64,000 bases of DNA, taken from contig NZ_JAMFLX010000023.1 of assembly GCF_023502345.1 (NCBI RefSeq), forward strand, positions 1-64,000. Reading direction: 5' to 3'. Source of the DNA: Parendozoicomonas callyspongiae. GTDB lineage: Bacteria; Pseudomonadota; Gammaproteobacteria; Pseudomonadales; Endozoicomonadaceae. Shown one piece after another: positions 1-11,600 of the stretch. Both the position numbers and the translations under genes were made by a program. The notes beneath the pieces are model-generated. The model saw only the letters and a list, made by a program, of their open reading frames with translations, searched no databases and was not told where the DNA came from. Numbering within the stretch: position 1 is the stretch's first letter; every line of letters begins with the position of its first letter.

Positions 1-63
1 GCTGGATAGAGTACCTGGCTACGAACCAGGCGGTCGGAGGTTCGAATCCTCCTGAGCGCGCCA
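1..63 (+). tRNA. tRNA-Arg (ACG), 5' end cut off by the window
   Basis: The anticodon stem-loop is visible: a CCTGG/CCAGG stem closes the loop CTACGAA, giving anticodon ACG (Arg, CGN codons). The T arm GGAGG-TTCGAAT-CCTCC follows. The 3' acceptor strand ends in an encoded CCA at 61-63. The 5' acceptor strand and most of the D arm lie before base 1, so this is partial only because of the window edge. Insertion sequence remnants begin about 110 bases downstream, which fits a tRNA 3' end serving as an insertion neighbourhood. Confidence 0.93.
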
Positions 64-176
64 TCTTCCTTTCTAACTCCTTCCTTTCTAACGCCTTCCT
101 TTTTTGGTAATGCCTCAAATGCGTCGAATGCCGATTGCCTGAAGCCGAGGTTTTGAAGTTATTGTGCATTTGCATT

Positions 177-373
177 ATGACTACGATAGAAGTTACCTGT
201 TCTCACTGTGACAGTACCCGTGTGGTCAAAAACGGCAAAGAGCCTTTTGGTCTCTACAGCGTTTCTACTGCAACGGCTGTTGGAAGAGCTTCCAGAAGAA
301 CTTTATCATCTATAACGGGAGCCAACCAAGTGTACAGGAGTCAAACCGACTGGTGTCTCTTCTCAGCCTGTAA
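177..373 (+). pseudogene. IS1-type InsA remnant (zinc-ribbon protein), frameshifted and truncated
   Basis: Starting at the ATG at 177, the translation carries a CxxC zinc-ribbon half (CSHC) and VVKNGK. It then loses the frame near base 250. In the next frame the second half appears (QRFYCNGCWKSFQ, then GSQPSVQE), ending at a TAA at 371-373. The two halves together match the layout of the InsA N-terminal zinc ribbon of IS1: paired cysteines, NGK, QR-Y-C-xx-C, and a SQP motif. The HTH part and InsB are absent. I infer a dead remnant; the family call rests on remembered InsA motifs. Expression as a functional protein is very unlikely. Confidence 0.7.
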
Positions 374-409
374 GACAAGAAGCAAGGTCGTTCACAACAC
401 ATAGATACT

Positions 410-862
410 GTGGATTTCGCAGAAAACAAACCTGTCACAGGCTGGATAGCAGGAGTGGAGTTTCCTGTTCTGCTGTTTTGGCAAGTCTGTAAAAGCAAGG
501 ATGGCAGCACAGGCATACTCTATCTGGTGAGCAGTGATCTGGGTTGTGATGCTGAGAGCTTGAAAACGATCTACAAAAGACGGTGGAAAGTTGAAGTCTT
601 CTATAAAACGCTGAAATCCAATGCGGCCATGGCAAAGTCACCAGCCCATACCGTCAGGACCCAGAGCAACCATGTATTCCTGTCGATTTACTCGGTCTTT
701 CGATTGGAGACGTTGTCACTGAAACTGAACATGAACCACTTCCAGCTCAGGGTAAAAATCTATTTGTCTGCCCAGTCGGCATCATTCAATCGTGCTACGA
801 ACGTATATAGCTGCGTAGCTTTAGCTATACTTGCCGGTATTAATATCTATAGCCTCCGTTAA
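410..862 (+). pseudogene. IS4-family DDE transposase, C-terminal fragment
   Basis: The 150-residue frame holds the YREK signature of IS4-type transposases: Y-x2-R-x3-E-x6-K is met exactly in IYKRRWKVEVFYKTLK, supplying the catalytic Glu. Downstream are KSPAHTVRTQSNH and LNHFQLRVKIYL, typical of the C-terminal part of this group. The N-terminal half with the first two catalytic Asp residues is missing; upstream in the same frame lies the stop that ends the IS1-like remnant. The apparent ATG at 410 is therefore not a real start. The element looks chimeric: two different IS remnants joined end to end. No terminal inverted repeats were recognised. Confidence 0.75.
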
Positions 863-1194
863 GCCAGTTAAAGCATAAATAACTATGCTATTTCCTGTCT
901 GATAAAGAGAACGAATGATGTCTTTAGTCTATTTATGAAATTGCCATGCAATTTTAAATCTTCACTTGAATCTCTTCGGGTCATATTACCCGCTACTTGC
1001 AGGGTAAAATGGTAGGATGATCGAATACATCCACAAGATTCATAACGTTACAGTTTTGCTTTACCACTTAGTGTTTCCGGCCAAGTAACGTAGGGCAGTA
1101 TTTGATGGTGCTGTAGATAAGGAGCTGAAGACTGTCTGTCTACAGATAGAGGCCAGGTATGAGATCAAGTTTTTTAATCTCTTTGGGTTGAATT
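863..1194. other. Non-coding stretch after IS remnants
   Basis: I see no convincing gene in this AT-rich spacer between the IS4-type fragment and the palindrome cluster. It is probably degraded mobile-element DNA. Confidence 0.4.
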
Positions 1195-1311
1195 CCCCGC
1201 AGCTTGCTGCGCCATCCACGACGAGGTCGTGGTAAGAGTTATCCCCAGGATTAATACCCCGCCTTCGTGTAAGCGAAAGTTCGAGCGAAGCGAGAAGGGC
1301 TTGCCCTGGGG
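1195..1311. repeat. Cluster of short palindromes (REP/IS-end-like)
   Basis: Several short hairpins are packed into about 115 bases. CGCAGC-TT-GCTGCG lies at 1198-1211. CCACGAC-GAG-GTCGTGG (7-bp stem) lies at 1216-1232. CCCCAGG at 1243-1249 pairs with CCTGGGG at 1305-1311 and encloses AGGGC-TT-GCCCT at 1296-1307. The centre (1263-1293) is rich in TTCG/CGAA elements. This is the style of REP-like repeats or the subterminal hairpins of IS200/IS605 elements. It ends just before the AraC-type gene and could also influence its transcription. No second copy was noticed in the window. Confidence 0.5.
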
Positions 1312-1336
1312 TTGTTTATTGTGAAGCGAGGCGTCC

Positions 1337-2326
1337 TTGCGTAAATTTCCCTCTATATGCCAACTCTTACTTGGTGCTGCTGAAAACCTGAACTTAGACA
1401 TGAGGGAGCTGCAAAGAAAATCAGGTGTTACATACTCGATTATTGAAGCATCAGATAATCCTCCACCATTATTTACATTACGAATTTTGAAGTCCATTTC
1501 GTTACAAATGGTTTCAAACAATTATCCTTTATTAATTTCAAGCGCTATCACCCCGGATCTCTTAGGGCCAATATTTTTAATTTTTTTCTCGTCAAAAAAC
1601 TTTCAAGAATCTATTTGTAACCTGAACAGGGTCCTATTTGAACCACGAGATTTGTATTTAAAAATTATTAACAATAAAGACGGCAGCTCATCCATTGTTT
1701 TAATGAATAATGATAAAACAACAGAGTATATGTCTGACACTATAGAGTTAATAATCATGTCGGTGTTGGTACGTTTAGTCAGATGGGGAAGGGGCAGATA
1801 CTTTAGGTGGAAAAAATTAAAATTATCACGGAAAGCACCAATCATTGGGTTAGATTACTCATTAGGTATCCTTTGTCAGTTTGGGTGTGAACAAAGTTCT
1901 CTCGATTTTGCATCGTCAGAGTTGTCACAGGAAATGCTGACAGGTTCATTTGCTCCAAGCGTCAATTTTCATCGTGAAATTGACGCATACCTCGAAACTG
2001 AACTCAATATTGTCAGGCCAATAAAAGCACTCGTTGACACCAATCTACAGAACCAGGAGTTTTGTTTGGAAAATGCGGCTGAATACCTGGGGGTAAATAT
2101 TCGAACCTTGCAGCGAAGGCTGAAGGCTCATGGTGTCACTTTTAAGGAAATTGCACTGTCTGTGCGCATGGATATGGCCCTGAAGCTGCTGTTGGAGAGA
2201 AGTTGCACCACGGAAAATATTGCCCAGCATCTTGGTTATCACGAAGTAAATAGCTTTATAAGGGCTTTTAAAAAGAGATTTGCCATTTCGCCCTCTGAGT
2301 TCAGAGAGGGGCTACACTACCTTTAG
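1337..2326 (+). CDS. AraC-family transcriptional regulator
   Basis: This 329-residue protein has a C-terminal double-HTH AraC DNA-binding region at about residues 235-325. Visible parts include the first helix-turn-helix (LENAAEYLGVNIRTLQRRL) and the second with NIAQHLGY and F-x-RAFKKRF-x-SPSEFR. The N-terminal 200 residues fit the arabinose-binding-type sensor of this family (LLLGAAENLNLD at the start). The TTG at 1337 is preferred because GAGG ends five bases upstream and because the family normally has this extra N-terminal helix; an in-frame ATG at 1400 is the alternative. The gene is codirectional with, and 301 bases upstream of, the giant RTX gene, so control of that gene is plausible but unproven. 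Its AT-richness compared with the housekeeping genes suggests transfer. Confidence 0.85.
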   Translation: MRKFPSICQLLLGAAENLNLDMRELQRKSGVTYSIIEASDNPPPLFTLRILKSISLQMVSNNYPLLISSAITPDLLGPIFLIFFSSKNFQESICNLNRVLFEPRDLYLKIINNKDGSSSIVLMNNDKTTEYMSDTIELIIMSVLVRLVRWGRGRYFRWKKLKLSRKAPIIGLDYSLGILCQFGCEQSSLDFASSELSQEMLTGSFAPSVNFHREIDAYLETELNIVRPIKALVDTNLQNQEFCLENAAEYLGVNIRTLQRRLKAHGVTFKEIALSVRMDMALKLLLERSCTTENIAQHLGYHEVNSFIRAFKKRFAISPSEFREGLHYL

Positions 2327-2627
2327 TGCGGTTTATACGAAGATTAATGTAAATGACAAAACATTGTCGTTTAATGGTGTGTACTTAACATTGGATAACT
2401 ATAAGCTGCAAATAGGTGTAGATTTTGTTTATGTATAGCCAGCTTTGAGCAAACTCAACAAAACCTGACTTTTGTATTTGAAATATGAAGTTTTCGATCA
2501 CCTCCTCATATTTAGCCTGAGAATGAATGTCAATGCTTTTCCCAAGAGCTTCATTTCAATCAGAGTTCATCACCCCCTTTTCCCCACTTCATCATATGCC
2601 CGCATTAATTAGAGTGAGAAATGTTCT
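2327..2627. promoter_or_regulatory. Probable promoter and leader region of the RTX island
   Basis: This 301-base AT-rich spacer lies between the AraC-type gene and the giant RTX gene. I see no open reading frame of interest and no clear consensus promoter. A weak ribosome binding site (AGAGTGAGAA) lies shortly before the ATG at 2628. Confidence 0.35.
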
Positions 2628-5600
2628 ATGAGTGATTCTAATAACGCAACGCTGAATCAGCTCAATAATGAGATGACCAGCGATAGTACAAATGAGATCA
2701 TGGCCACCTTTTTAAGTAAATATACGCACTTACTTAAGCAGGAGGTTATAGAGGCTGAGCTGACAGGGAAAGAGCTAAATATTTCCTATGAAACAATGGT
2801 TGAATTGATGGAAGATTCAGCCAGGGAACACGGGTCGGAAGCTGGCGCAGAATTAATCAGAGGGCTTAAATCTGATACCGGCACCAAATCAACTGTCTCA
2901 TCCTACATCTCTGACCCTTCTAAAACTATTACTCAAGCACCTGACAGCCTTCTTACTGACTTTGAAGATCGATACCAGGAGGTAGAAGATGCTCCTGACG
3001 CTCCTAATGATGAGTATGACTTCGATTCTTTTACTGGACTCAGAAAGCTGGGGCCATCCTATTACGGTGCAGGAACGAGAATTACCGGTGATATAGGTAA
3101 ATTTCAGAAAGGTTTGAATCAAGTTCGGGCACATAAGCTCCAAGCCATACTCAGTGATAAAAATATCAGTAAAGCTGCAAGAGCAGCTGCAACGCGTGAG
3201 CTGGGCGGATATCAACTGGATTTGGCGGGAGAGGGGGATGGCAAGGCACCCGTTAACCGTGGCTCCCTTCGGGGAGGTGTTCCAGGGACTGCCGTAAAGG
3301 GTGTTGTCACCCTGGCGGGTATTGGCTCTTCTGCGTGGGGGATTGCAACGACCAGCCAGGGCCTGGGAACAGCAACAGGTTCAGACAAAGCAAAGTCAAT
3401 CCTCTCTATTACCAAAGGCGGTTTTGGCATTGCGAAAGGTATTTATTCACTGACAGATACAATCGCAACCCAAATTGTGAAATCTGCCGGGAAGAATGCC
3501 ATGGGAGGTGTGGCGGGCTATTTCAGCACAGCCGCTGTTAAAGGTGCCGGAGGATTAACTGCTTCCAGCGCAGTTACGAGGGCAACAGCTGGTTTCATGA
3601 TAGGAATTGGCAGTGCTCTGGCTGTAGCCAGTGGTGCCACGGCTGTCGCACTCAATTCCATAAAAGCTAATGACGCCCGTAAAGAGGGTAACCACGGCCA
3701 GGCTGCCGTCTATGGTGTTATGGCTACACTGGATGCAGTTGGAACAGTGCTCAGTGTTGCCAGTCTTGTTTGTGACTTTATTCCAGGGATTGGTACTGCG
3801 ATCAGCGCTGTTCTTGATGTTGTTAACCTTGGCATAGCTGGCATTAATACAGCGCTGTCGTTTGTTGCTGAGATGGTTGACACACGTTCGGATGAACAAA
3901 AAACCCGTGCTGCTTTCGAAGAATATATCAACAGTGACGCATTTAATAAGTACATCGACTCAGTGGCGTCAGGTTTTGCAGAGCAAGGTTATGATTTGCT
4001 GCAATATATTACTGATGCTGAAACAACGGGAACCACGGAAGGCGGTGCAGATGGAACCCAGGTTGATGATACCATTCGAAAATATCTGAATGACCGGGCC
4101 AGAGCCTTGGCAGATGGTGATTTGCGTCAAGTGATACTGGATCGTTCCAGTATCGGCAGAACTCTCTCAGGGGGCAGCAAAGACGATTACATTGATGGAG
4201 GCGTTGGCTCCGATACCATTTATGGTCTTGGTGGCAATGATATCCTCATTGGTGGTGATGGCGACGATACCATCGACGGCGGTGATGGCGATGATCAAAT
4301 CGCCGGTGGCGCGGATAATGATATTATCCGAGGCGGCCGTGGTGATGATGTCTTGCTCGGTGGTTCAGGCGATGATGTCCTTTATGGTGGCCCCGGGAAT
4401 GATTACCTTTCTGGAGGGGCAGGGTCAGACGAGCTTTATGGTGGTGGTGGTGATGACACCCTTGACCCTGGTGCTGGCCACTTCATTGTTGATGGTGGCG
4501 ATGGCAGTGACACATTAATACTGGCTGAAATTGATGTGCCTCTGGTTGGCATGGGAGATCGCACCAGTGCTTATCAATTGAAAAATAATCGCCGGGGAGA
4601 CTTTGATTACACACTGAATCTTTCAGACGACTCACCTTCCGTAAGAAACGGACTGGCTGAAAGTGTTACCGGCAGCCCGACAAAAACTGGTAAGTATACA
4701 GATTTCAAATGGATGCTGGATAACCTGAGTGATCAGCAAACCAAAGATAAAATCATGTCTGGCGATGGGGCTATGAAAGAGCTCTATGACTTCGGGCGTA
4801 ATCTCGATCCTGGCAACACCCCTCAAGTCTCATGGGACATTAGAAATCAGCTGGTATCTGTAGGTAGAGATGGAGCCAATACCAATTATCGTCCTTGGTA
4901 TCGCCTCGGTCACGGTGGTGGCCCAGATAACTTTATGGTTCGCTCCATGAACGATATTAAGTCTCATTTTAATGGGGGAAATGTAGATCTGGCAAAAAAT
5001 GAGGCCAATGAAAGTCTTGGGTATAAGAACAAATATACAGGTTCCGCTAATAACCTGTTTGGCAGACTGAAAAACTGGGCTAACAACTCAGACAGGGGAG
5101 TATACCTGCTGGGGAAAGTGCGTGTATCAATTCCGCGTTATTGGAAAAAAATCTCCCAGCAGAGCACCTATGAAGAATATCAGCAGGGTACCTGGAAAAG
5201 CAGTTTTGATAACTTCGGCGTTGTAAATCGTGCAAAAGATTATGTAAGAAATAAAGGGTTTAAAAGTTATCATGTGAAGTATAACTCTCACAGAGTAAAC
5301 AGGGTTAAGGGGCGAGCTAACGCGACAAAAACTTACAAAGATGAGTTGAAAGTTGAATTCGACGCCCATTACGTAAGAAAAGACGAAACCTGGACGGGTT
5401 CAATGTTTTCCAACGGTAAGCAACTTTTCTTCTATTCACAGGGAGGAGATGGTGCCGAGCCGGTGTTGATGGAATTCAATACCAATGATCTGGTGTACCA
5501 ATATGAGAATTATAACACTGAAGGTTCTCGTAATGCCGCCGCCAGGTTCTATTCGGGCCTTGCCGAAAATCTTGATACCGGCGGTCCGGTTTCCAATGTT

Positions 5601-8600
5601 GAAAATGTTGTTGGCAGTAATATTAATGATCATATTACAGGCGATGCATCGTCCAACACGCTGATCGGCAAGAACGGTAACGACCATCTGGACGGTAAGG
5701 CTGGCGATGACCTTATTGATGGCGGGGCCGGTAACGATACCCTGATCGGTGGTGACGGCAATGATATGCTGATTGCCGGTTCCGGCAATGATAGTCTCAC
5801 TGGCGGAGCTGGTAATGACGTACTGGTCGCCGGTTCAGGTGATGACACCTACAGCGGCGGTGAAGGTAAGGATCTGCTGAGCTTTGAGAAGGTCACAACA
5901 GGTGTCACAGTTGATTTGACCGATGAAGACAACAATATTACCGGTATTGAGTCGCTCAAAGGCTCAAATTTTGCCGATTCACTGACTGGTGATGACCAGG
6001 CCAACACTATTATTGGCGGAGCTGGCAATGATATCATCAATGGCGGTGCTGGCGATGATGTGCTTTCCGGTGGATCGGGTGATGACCTGGTTGATGGCGG
6101 TGACGGTTTTGACTGGGTAACAGCCAAAGACAATGCCGTTATGGGTATATATATCGGTAGTGGTACAGCTCGTCGGCAGGTTGGTCATTTTGATCTTGAA
6201 GCAGGCCAGATAGTTATCAATTCAAGTGATTATGACTATGAAATCAGCTTCGATATTACCATTAATGGTAAATCCTACACAGCAAAAGCGACCGAGTCTA
6301 AACCTATCAAATGGGCAGATTTATCAACGGGTGTTGATATGTTCTCTGCGCTGGACAGGATCCGTGGCAACAGTACTGTTAAATACAGTAATGCAGGCAA
6401 TACGCTAGAAGCCGCGATATCCCATGTCGATGGCATGACGATTGACCTGGAGTCAACCAGTGGTGACAGATATCGCAACATTGAGGGCGTTATTGGCACC
6501 TACGGCGCTGACCGAATTTATGGCGATTCAAAAGATAACGTTTTCGATAGTGGTAATGGTGATGACAAAGTTTATGGCAGAGGTGGAGATGATCGCTTTA
6601 TAGCAACGAGCTGGGGCAATAATCTTTACGATGGTGGTGCAGGCAACGATACCATCGTTTATAACGCAGAAAACGCACCGACCGTAGAAATGGCCGAAAA
6701 CCAGGGCGGTCTTGCCGGGCAGATTCTTGAAGGAAACAGCTCCAGCTTTGCCCTGAAGGTGACACTTGGCAGTGAAAGCGGCAAATACATTCGAATTGAG
6801 AACTATAAAAGGGATCCCGCTAGCTCAAAAATTACGTTGACCATGTCAGCCTACAATAAAGACGGCACAAAAATTGGCACATGGACTCATAAAACATTGG
6901 GAGGTGCAGTTAATTCAGGGAATTCCAATACTGTCGTTGCCAATGAGTCAGGCATTTCCATTACAACGGGTAATATCAAAAAGGGAGCGGATGACCTTTC
7001 GAAGCTCTATATCACCATTGATAACACCAGATATGTTTTGGATGAGAATATTGGTAACAACGCAAACTACTCCCATGGTTTCAATATTTACCAGTTCCGA
7101 CATGATAATACTGCGACCTATGAACGCACAGGTTTGAATGCAAACCTTGCCAATGGAACGGTTAAGCACTCTTGGGATAAACAATATAAACCGCTGATCA
7201 GCTTTGAGCCAACCAGTGGCGATCGTGACTGGCCACATGTAGTGAATGTGTTTGATCAGTCCAATACGAGAGTACTGACTGATCGAATTTCCGGTATTGA
7301 AAATCTCAGTGGTACATCAGGAAACGATACGATAACCGGTGATAGTAATAATAATACACTGGTTGGTAATGACGGTAATGATACGATTTCCGGTGGTGCC
7401 GGTATTGATGTTATTTCCGGTGGTGCGGGTGCTGACAGGCTGGATGGCGGCGAAGGCAAGGATACTCTGTCCGTAGAGTATGCCGGGCAGTCAATGTTGG
7501 TTGATCTGGCCAATAACATCTCTTCAGAAGCCAGCCGTTACCGCGTAGATGGTTATGCCGCTGGATCCCTTGCCAAAGGAACAAAAATCTCACTGATCAC
7601 GACTGATGGTAATAATCAAGAGGTCAGGTTTGATTATGTTCTTAAACGCAATGCTGCCGCTTATGAGTGGCCAACTCTTTTGCATAGCGCTCTGGAAAAT
7701 GACCCGGCCGGTCAATACATTATCGGAACCAAAGGAAAATCCGGATATAAAGAGAGAATTGTCCAGTTTGCAACGTCAAACAGTCTTCAATTCCAGATCA
7801 ATGGCCATGACCGCAGCAATGTTTTAGTAGCAGAGTCCTCCGCCACAGGTACACAGGGGCGTGACCGTGATGTCTTGAGCAATTTTGAAGATATTATTGG
7901 CAGTGATCATGCTGACCGCCTGGTCGGTGATGGCAAGGACAACACCATTGCTGGTGGTAAGGGGCGCGATGTCATTATCGGTGGAGCCGGTGGTGATAAG
8001 CTGACTGGTGAAGAAGGAGATGATTACATCCAGGGTGATGAGGGCGTTGATCTTCTGATCGGCGGTGCTGGCAGAGATACCTTGAAGGGCGGTGCTGACG
8101 ACGATGTTATTCTTGGTGGCGACGGGAATGACACGCTTCTCGGCGGAGCCGGTGACGACGCGCTTTACCTCGATGGTGGTACTGACATCGCCGATGGCGG
8201 CACAGGTGATGACAGTTACCTTGTTTACGCATCCAGCAGGAACTCCACGATTACAGACCTGCAAGGGAAAAACAATATTTTCTTCCAGGACATGTCAAGC
8301 AGTGGAGTCAGAATGTCACTTTCATCATCGAATGATGGAGCGTGGCTGACTCTGCATAAAACATTCACCATAAAAGAGGATAAGGATTCCAAAGAGTCTC
8401 GCGAGGAAACTGTGACACTGGTTCGGATCAAACTGGGCGGCACAGAAATGGCTGGCAAGCTCAGTGACAAGCTGAATCAATCTGGCCTGGCTGGCTTCAA
8501 ACAGGGTTTGACTGACCTGTTCTCAAAAGTTGCAGTTCTGCGCTTCTCGGACGGCTCTATCACACCAGACGGTCTAGTTACCTATTTCTTGACAGTACGC

Positions 8601-11600
8601 ACTAACAGCCCTTTCCTGCGTGGTGGTGGCGCTGATAATGACACACTGACCGGAGATAGCCTGAACAATGTTATTTTTGGTCGAAATGGTAATGATACCC
8701 TGACAGGCAAAGGCGGTAATGACTACCTTAACGGTGGCAGTGGCGATGATACCTATGTCTGGAACGCTGGTGATGGTCGAGATGTTATTATCGACACGGA
8801 TGGCGCTGATACACTCCAGATAAATAATATTGATAACAAGAGCCTGGTTTATCAGCGCATTGGCAGTGATCTGTTTATTTTCGACAGTTCAAATAGCCAG
8901 ACGATTGCTGATAGTGCCAGCCTTATTCAAGTCAAGGGGTATTTCACTGAGAGTTCACGCATTGAGAAAATTTCAGTCGGAACTCAGGTCATCAGTCATG
9001 ATCAGGTTGTCGCCGCAGCTGCCCTTAATACGGCTCCTGCCTCTCTGGAGCTTCTGGGACAGACCATCAAGTATGGTAATGACAGCAACAACACGCTGAT
9101 TGGAAAGAGTGGAGATGATTTATTATCCAGTGCTGGCGGTGATGATGCTCTGTACGGTGGTGCAGGCAACGACCGAATGTACGGTGGTGAAGGCTCTGAC
9201 ATTCTGAATGGTGGTTCTGGCAGCAACGTACTTCTGGGTGATGGCGGTAACGATCTCCTGATCAGCCAGGGCTACGACACATTGATTGGTGGTACCGGCC
9301 AGGATACCTATCGACTGATTGCAAGAGGCGGTCGTATCCAAACAGCGACAATTGCTGATGAAGATAATGGAAGCAAGATTGAGCTCATCAACTCCGAGAT
9401 GAAGTTATCGACACTGACTGTCAACGTCAGCGATGACGGCAATAATCTTGAGCTGTTCAGTGGTAAGCATCTACTGGCCAGACTCGACATTCGCAAATGG
9501 TTGCGAACTATCCAGTCAACTCAAAGCACTGATGAGGTGGTCAACAGTCTGGTTGCGAAATTCAGTCAGATTAAAGTGAACCAGGAAGTGCTCGCAGGCG
9601 ATAATCTTAAGGCTTTCTTCAAGAAACCACTTGCCGGCATGATCTATCAAAAGCGCCTGAAGGCATTGGCGGGGCTGGACATGTCTGGTCAACGCATGCT
9701 GTTCAAGCGTGAAGGTAATGATCTCATACTGCATCGCGTCAGCACCAATAAAACAGTTTCACTGTCTGATCTGAGAGATGCGACGTTTGTTGGTCATTTC
9801 AAAGGGTATTTTGATTCCAGCCACGCCAGCAAACCCCTCGATATTGCCGGGGAGAACTTCAGCTCTGCGGGTCTGGACAAAGAAGCAAAAGTAACTCAGG
9901 AATATTACCGCCAGGTGCTGGCAGATACGGATTTGTCTGCAGCAGGCCTCAAGCAATCGGGCAATGACTTATTGGTGTACACAGGTCAAAGTCAATCAAC
10001 CCTGGCATCTGCGAAACCTGTTGTCCTGGAAGACTTTTTCAGCAGCGATAATAATCGCAGCTATACCTACAGCACGAATTTGGATACTGACCAGCTTCAA
10101 GTTGTCGGTGACAAAGAGGTTAACGGACGTTACGGCCAGCTATCCCTCTCTGATGATGGCAGCTGGAGCTACAAACCTCATGCATGGCTGACCGACAGCC
10201 TTGTGGGGCACTGGACGTTTGGTGTCAAGAACAACCAGGTAGCTGATCTGGCAACAGCTGGCAGCCACAACGACACAGGCTTTATCTCAGGCAATGTGAC
10301 TTCTATTGCTGGCAATCGCGGAAACGCTGTTCAGTTTGACGGAAACGGCCGGATTAACTTGTCTGACAGCTCCGACATCAACATGTATTCCAATTTTGTT
10401 GGTGGTGCAAGCGGTGGTAGGATCGCAAGAGATACCATGGAGAGAACAATACATCTCTCCGTGAAGCTTTCTGAGGCTGATCGGACTGGAAGACATGTGA
10501 TCTACGAAGAGGGTGGCAGTCACGCCGGTTACAATATTTATCTGGATAATGGCAAGCTCTATGTTGGCCAGTGGGGTTACCTGCAGGCAAACATTCCTGA
10601 TAAAAACCGGTGGAGCCAGTTTACTGAGGTATCACTCGACGGTATTAATACCGGTGAATGGATGCAAATCAGTCTGGCAAGAGGACGGGAAGTTACCAGC
10701 ACAGGTCAGGACTTTAACCAGCGTTATGGTTACGGTGTATTCCTGAATGGCAACAAGGTTGGTTCTGGAGCCGGTGGACGGGTTTTCCAGCATGGTGATG
10801 AAGCGGCTTTCGGCAACGTCTCGCTTCATAACTACAATGGGGCCATGGTTCCTGGAAAAACCCGTTTCCACGATGGTATCAGCAGTGGTGCGGATTATGG
10901 TTTCCACGGCGCTATTGATGAAGCCCGGTTCTACAATACTGCCTTGTCTGATGATCAGGTAAAGATTCTGTCTGAAGTCAGCCGTGACCAGGCCACCGAG
11001 GTGCTGAGTTATGAGCTTTCCGATGGCGTGAATCGCTATCAAATGGATGTTCGGGTGGACTCCATGGCAGCCATCAATGGCAGCCAGTTGGGAGGCAACC
11101 TGTCATTTGCTGATCAGTCTGGCCAGATTTCTCTGTCTGCTAAAGAAATGCAGTACCTGCTTGTTGAAACCCAGCGGGAACTTGGCAACTCCAGCAACGG
11201 TGATACCAAGGTTCAGCAGCTGGTCAATACCGCAAAAGCTAATCTGGGGACTTTCACCCACTCGACCGACAATTCGGATGTAACAATCAGCAGCCACAGC
11301 AATATCCTGATGGGTACTGCCGGGAATGATGCCCTTGTTGCCGCTGACGGTAACCGTCTGTTGATGGGTGGAGAAGGCAATGATGCGCTGCATTCAGGCA
11401 AAGGGAAAAACACACTGCTTGGCGGCCATGGCAACGACACCTACTACTACTCAAAAGGTGATGGACAGGATGTCATCTTTGATCGCAGTGGCAGTGACCA
11501 GCTCCAGCTGAATAATCTGTCTCTTAGCGAACTTGTGTTCCGCAGAGAAGGGACACACCTCAAAATTTCCATGCTTGACGGGTCAGCTGAGCTGATCACA

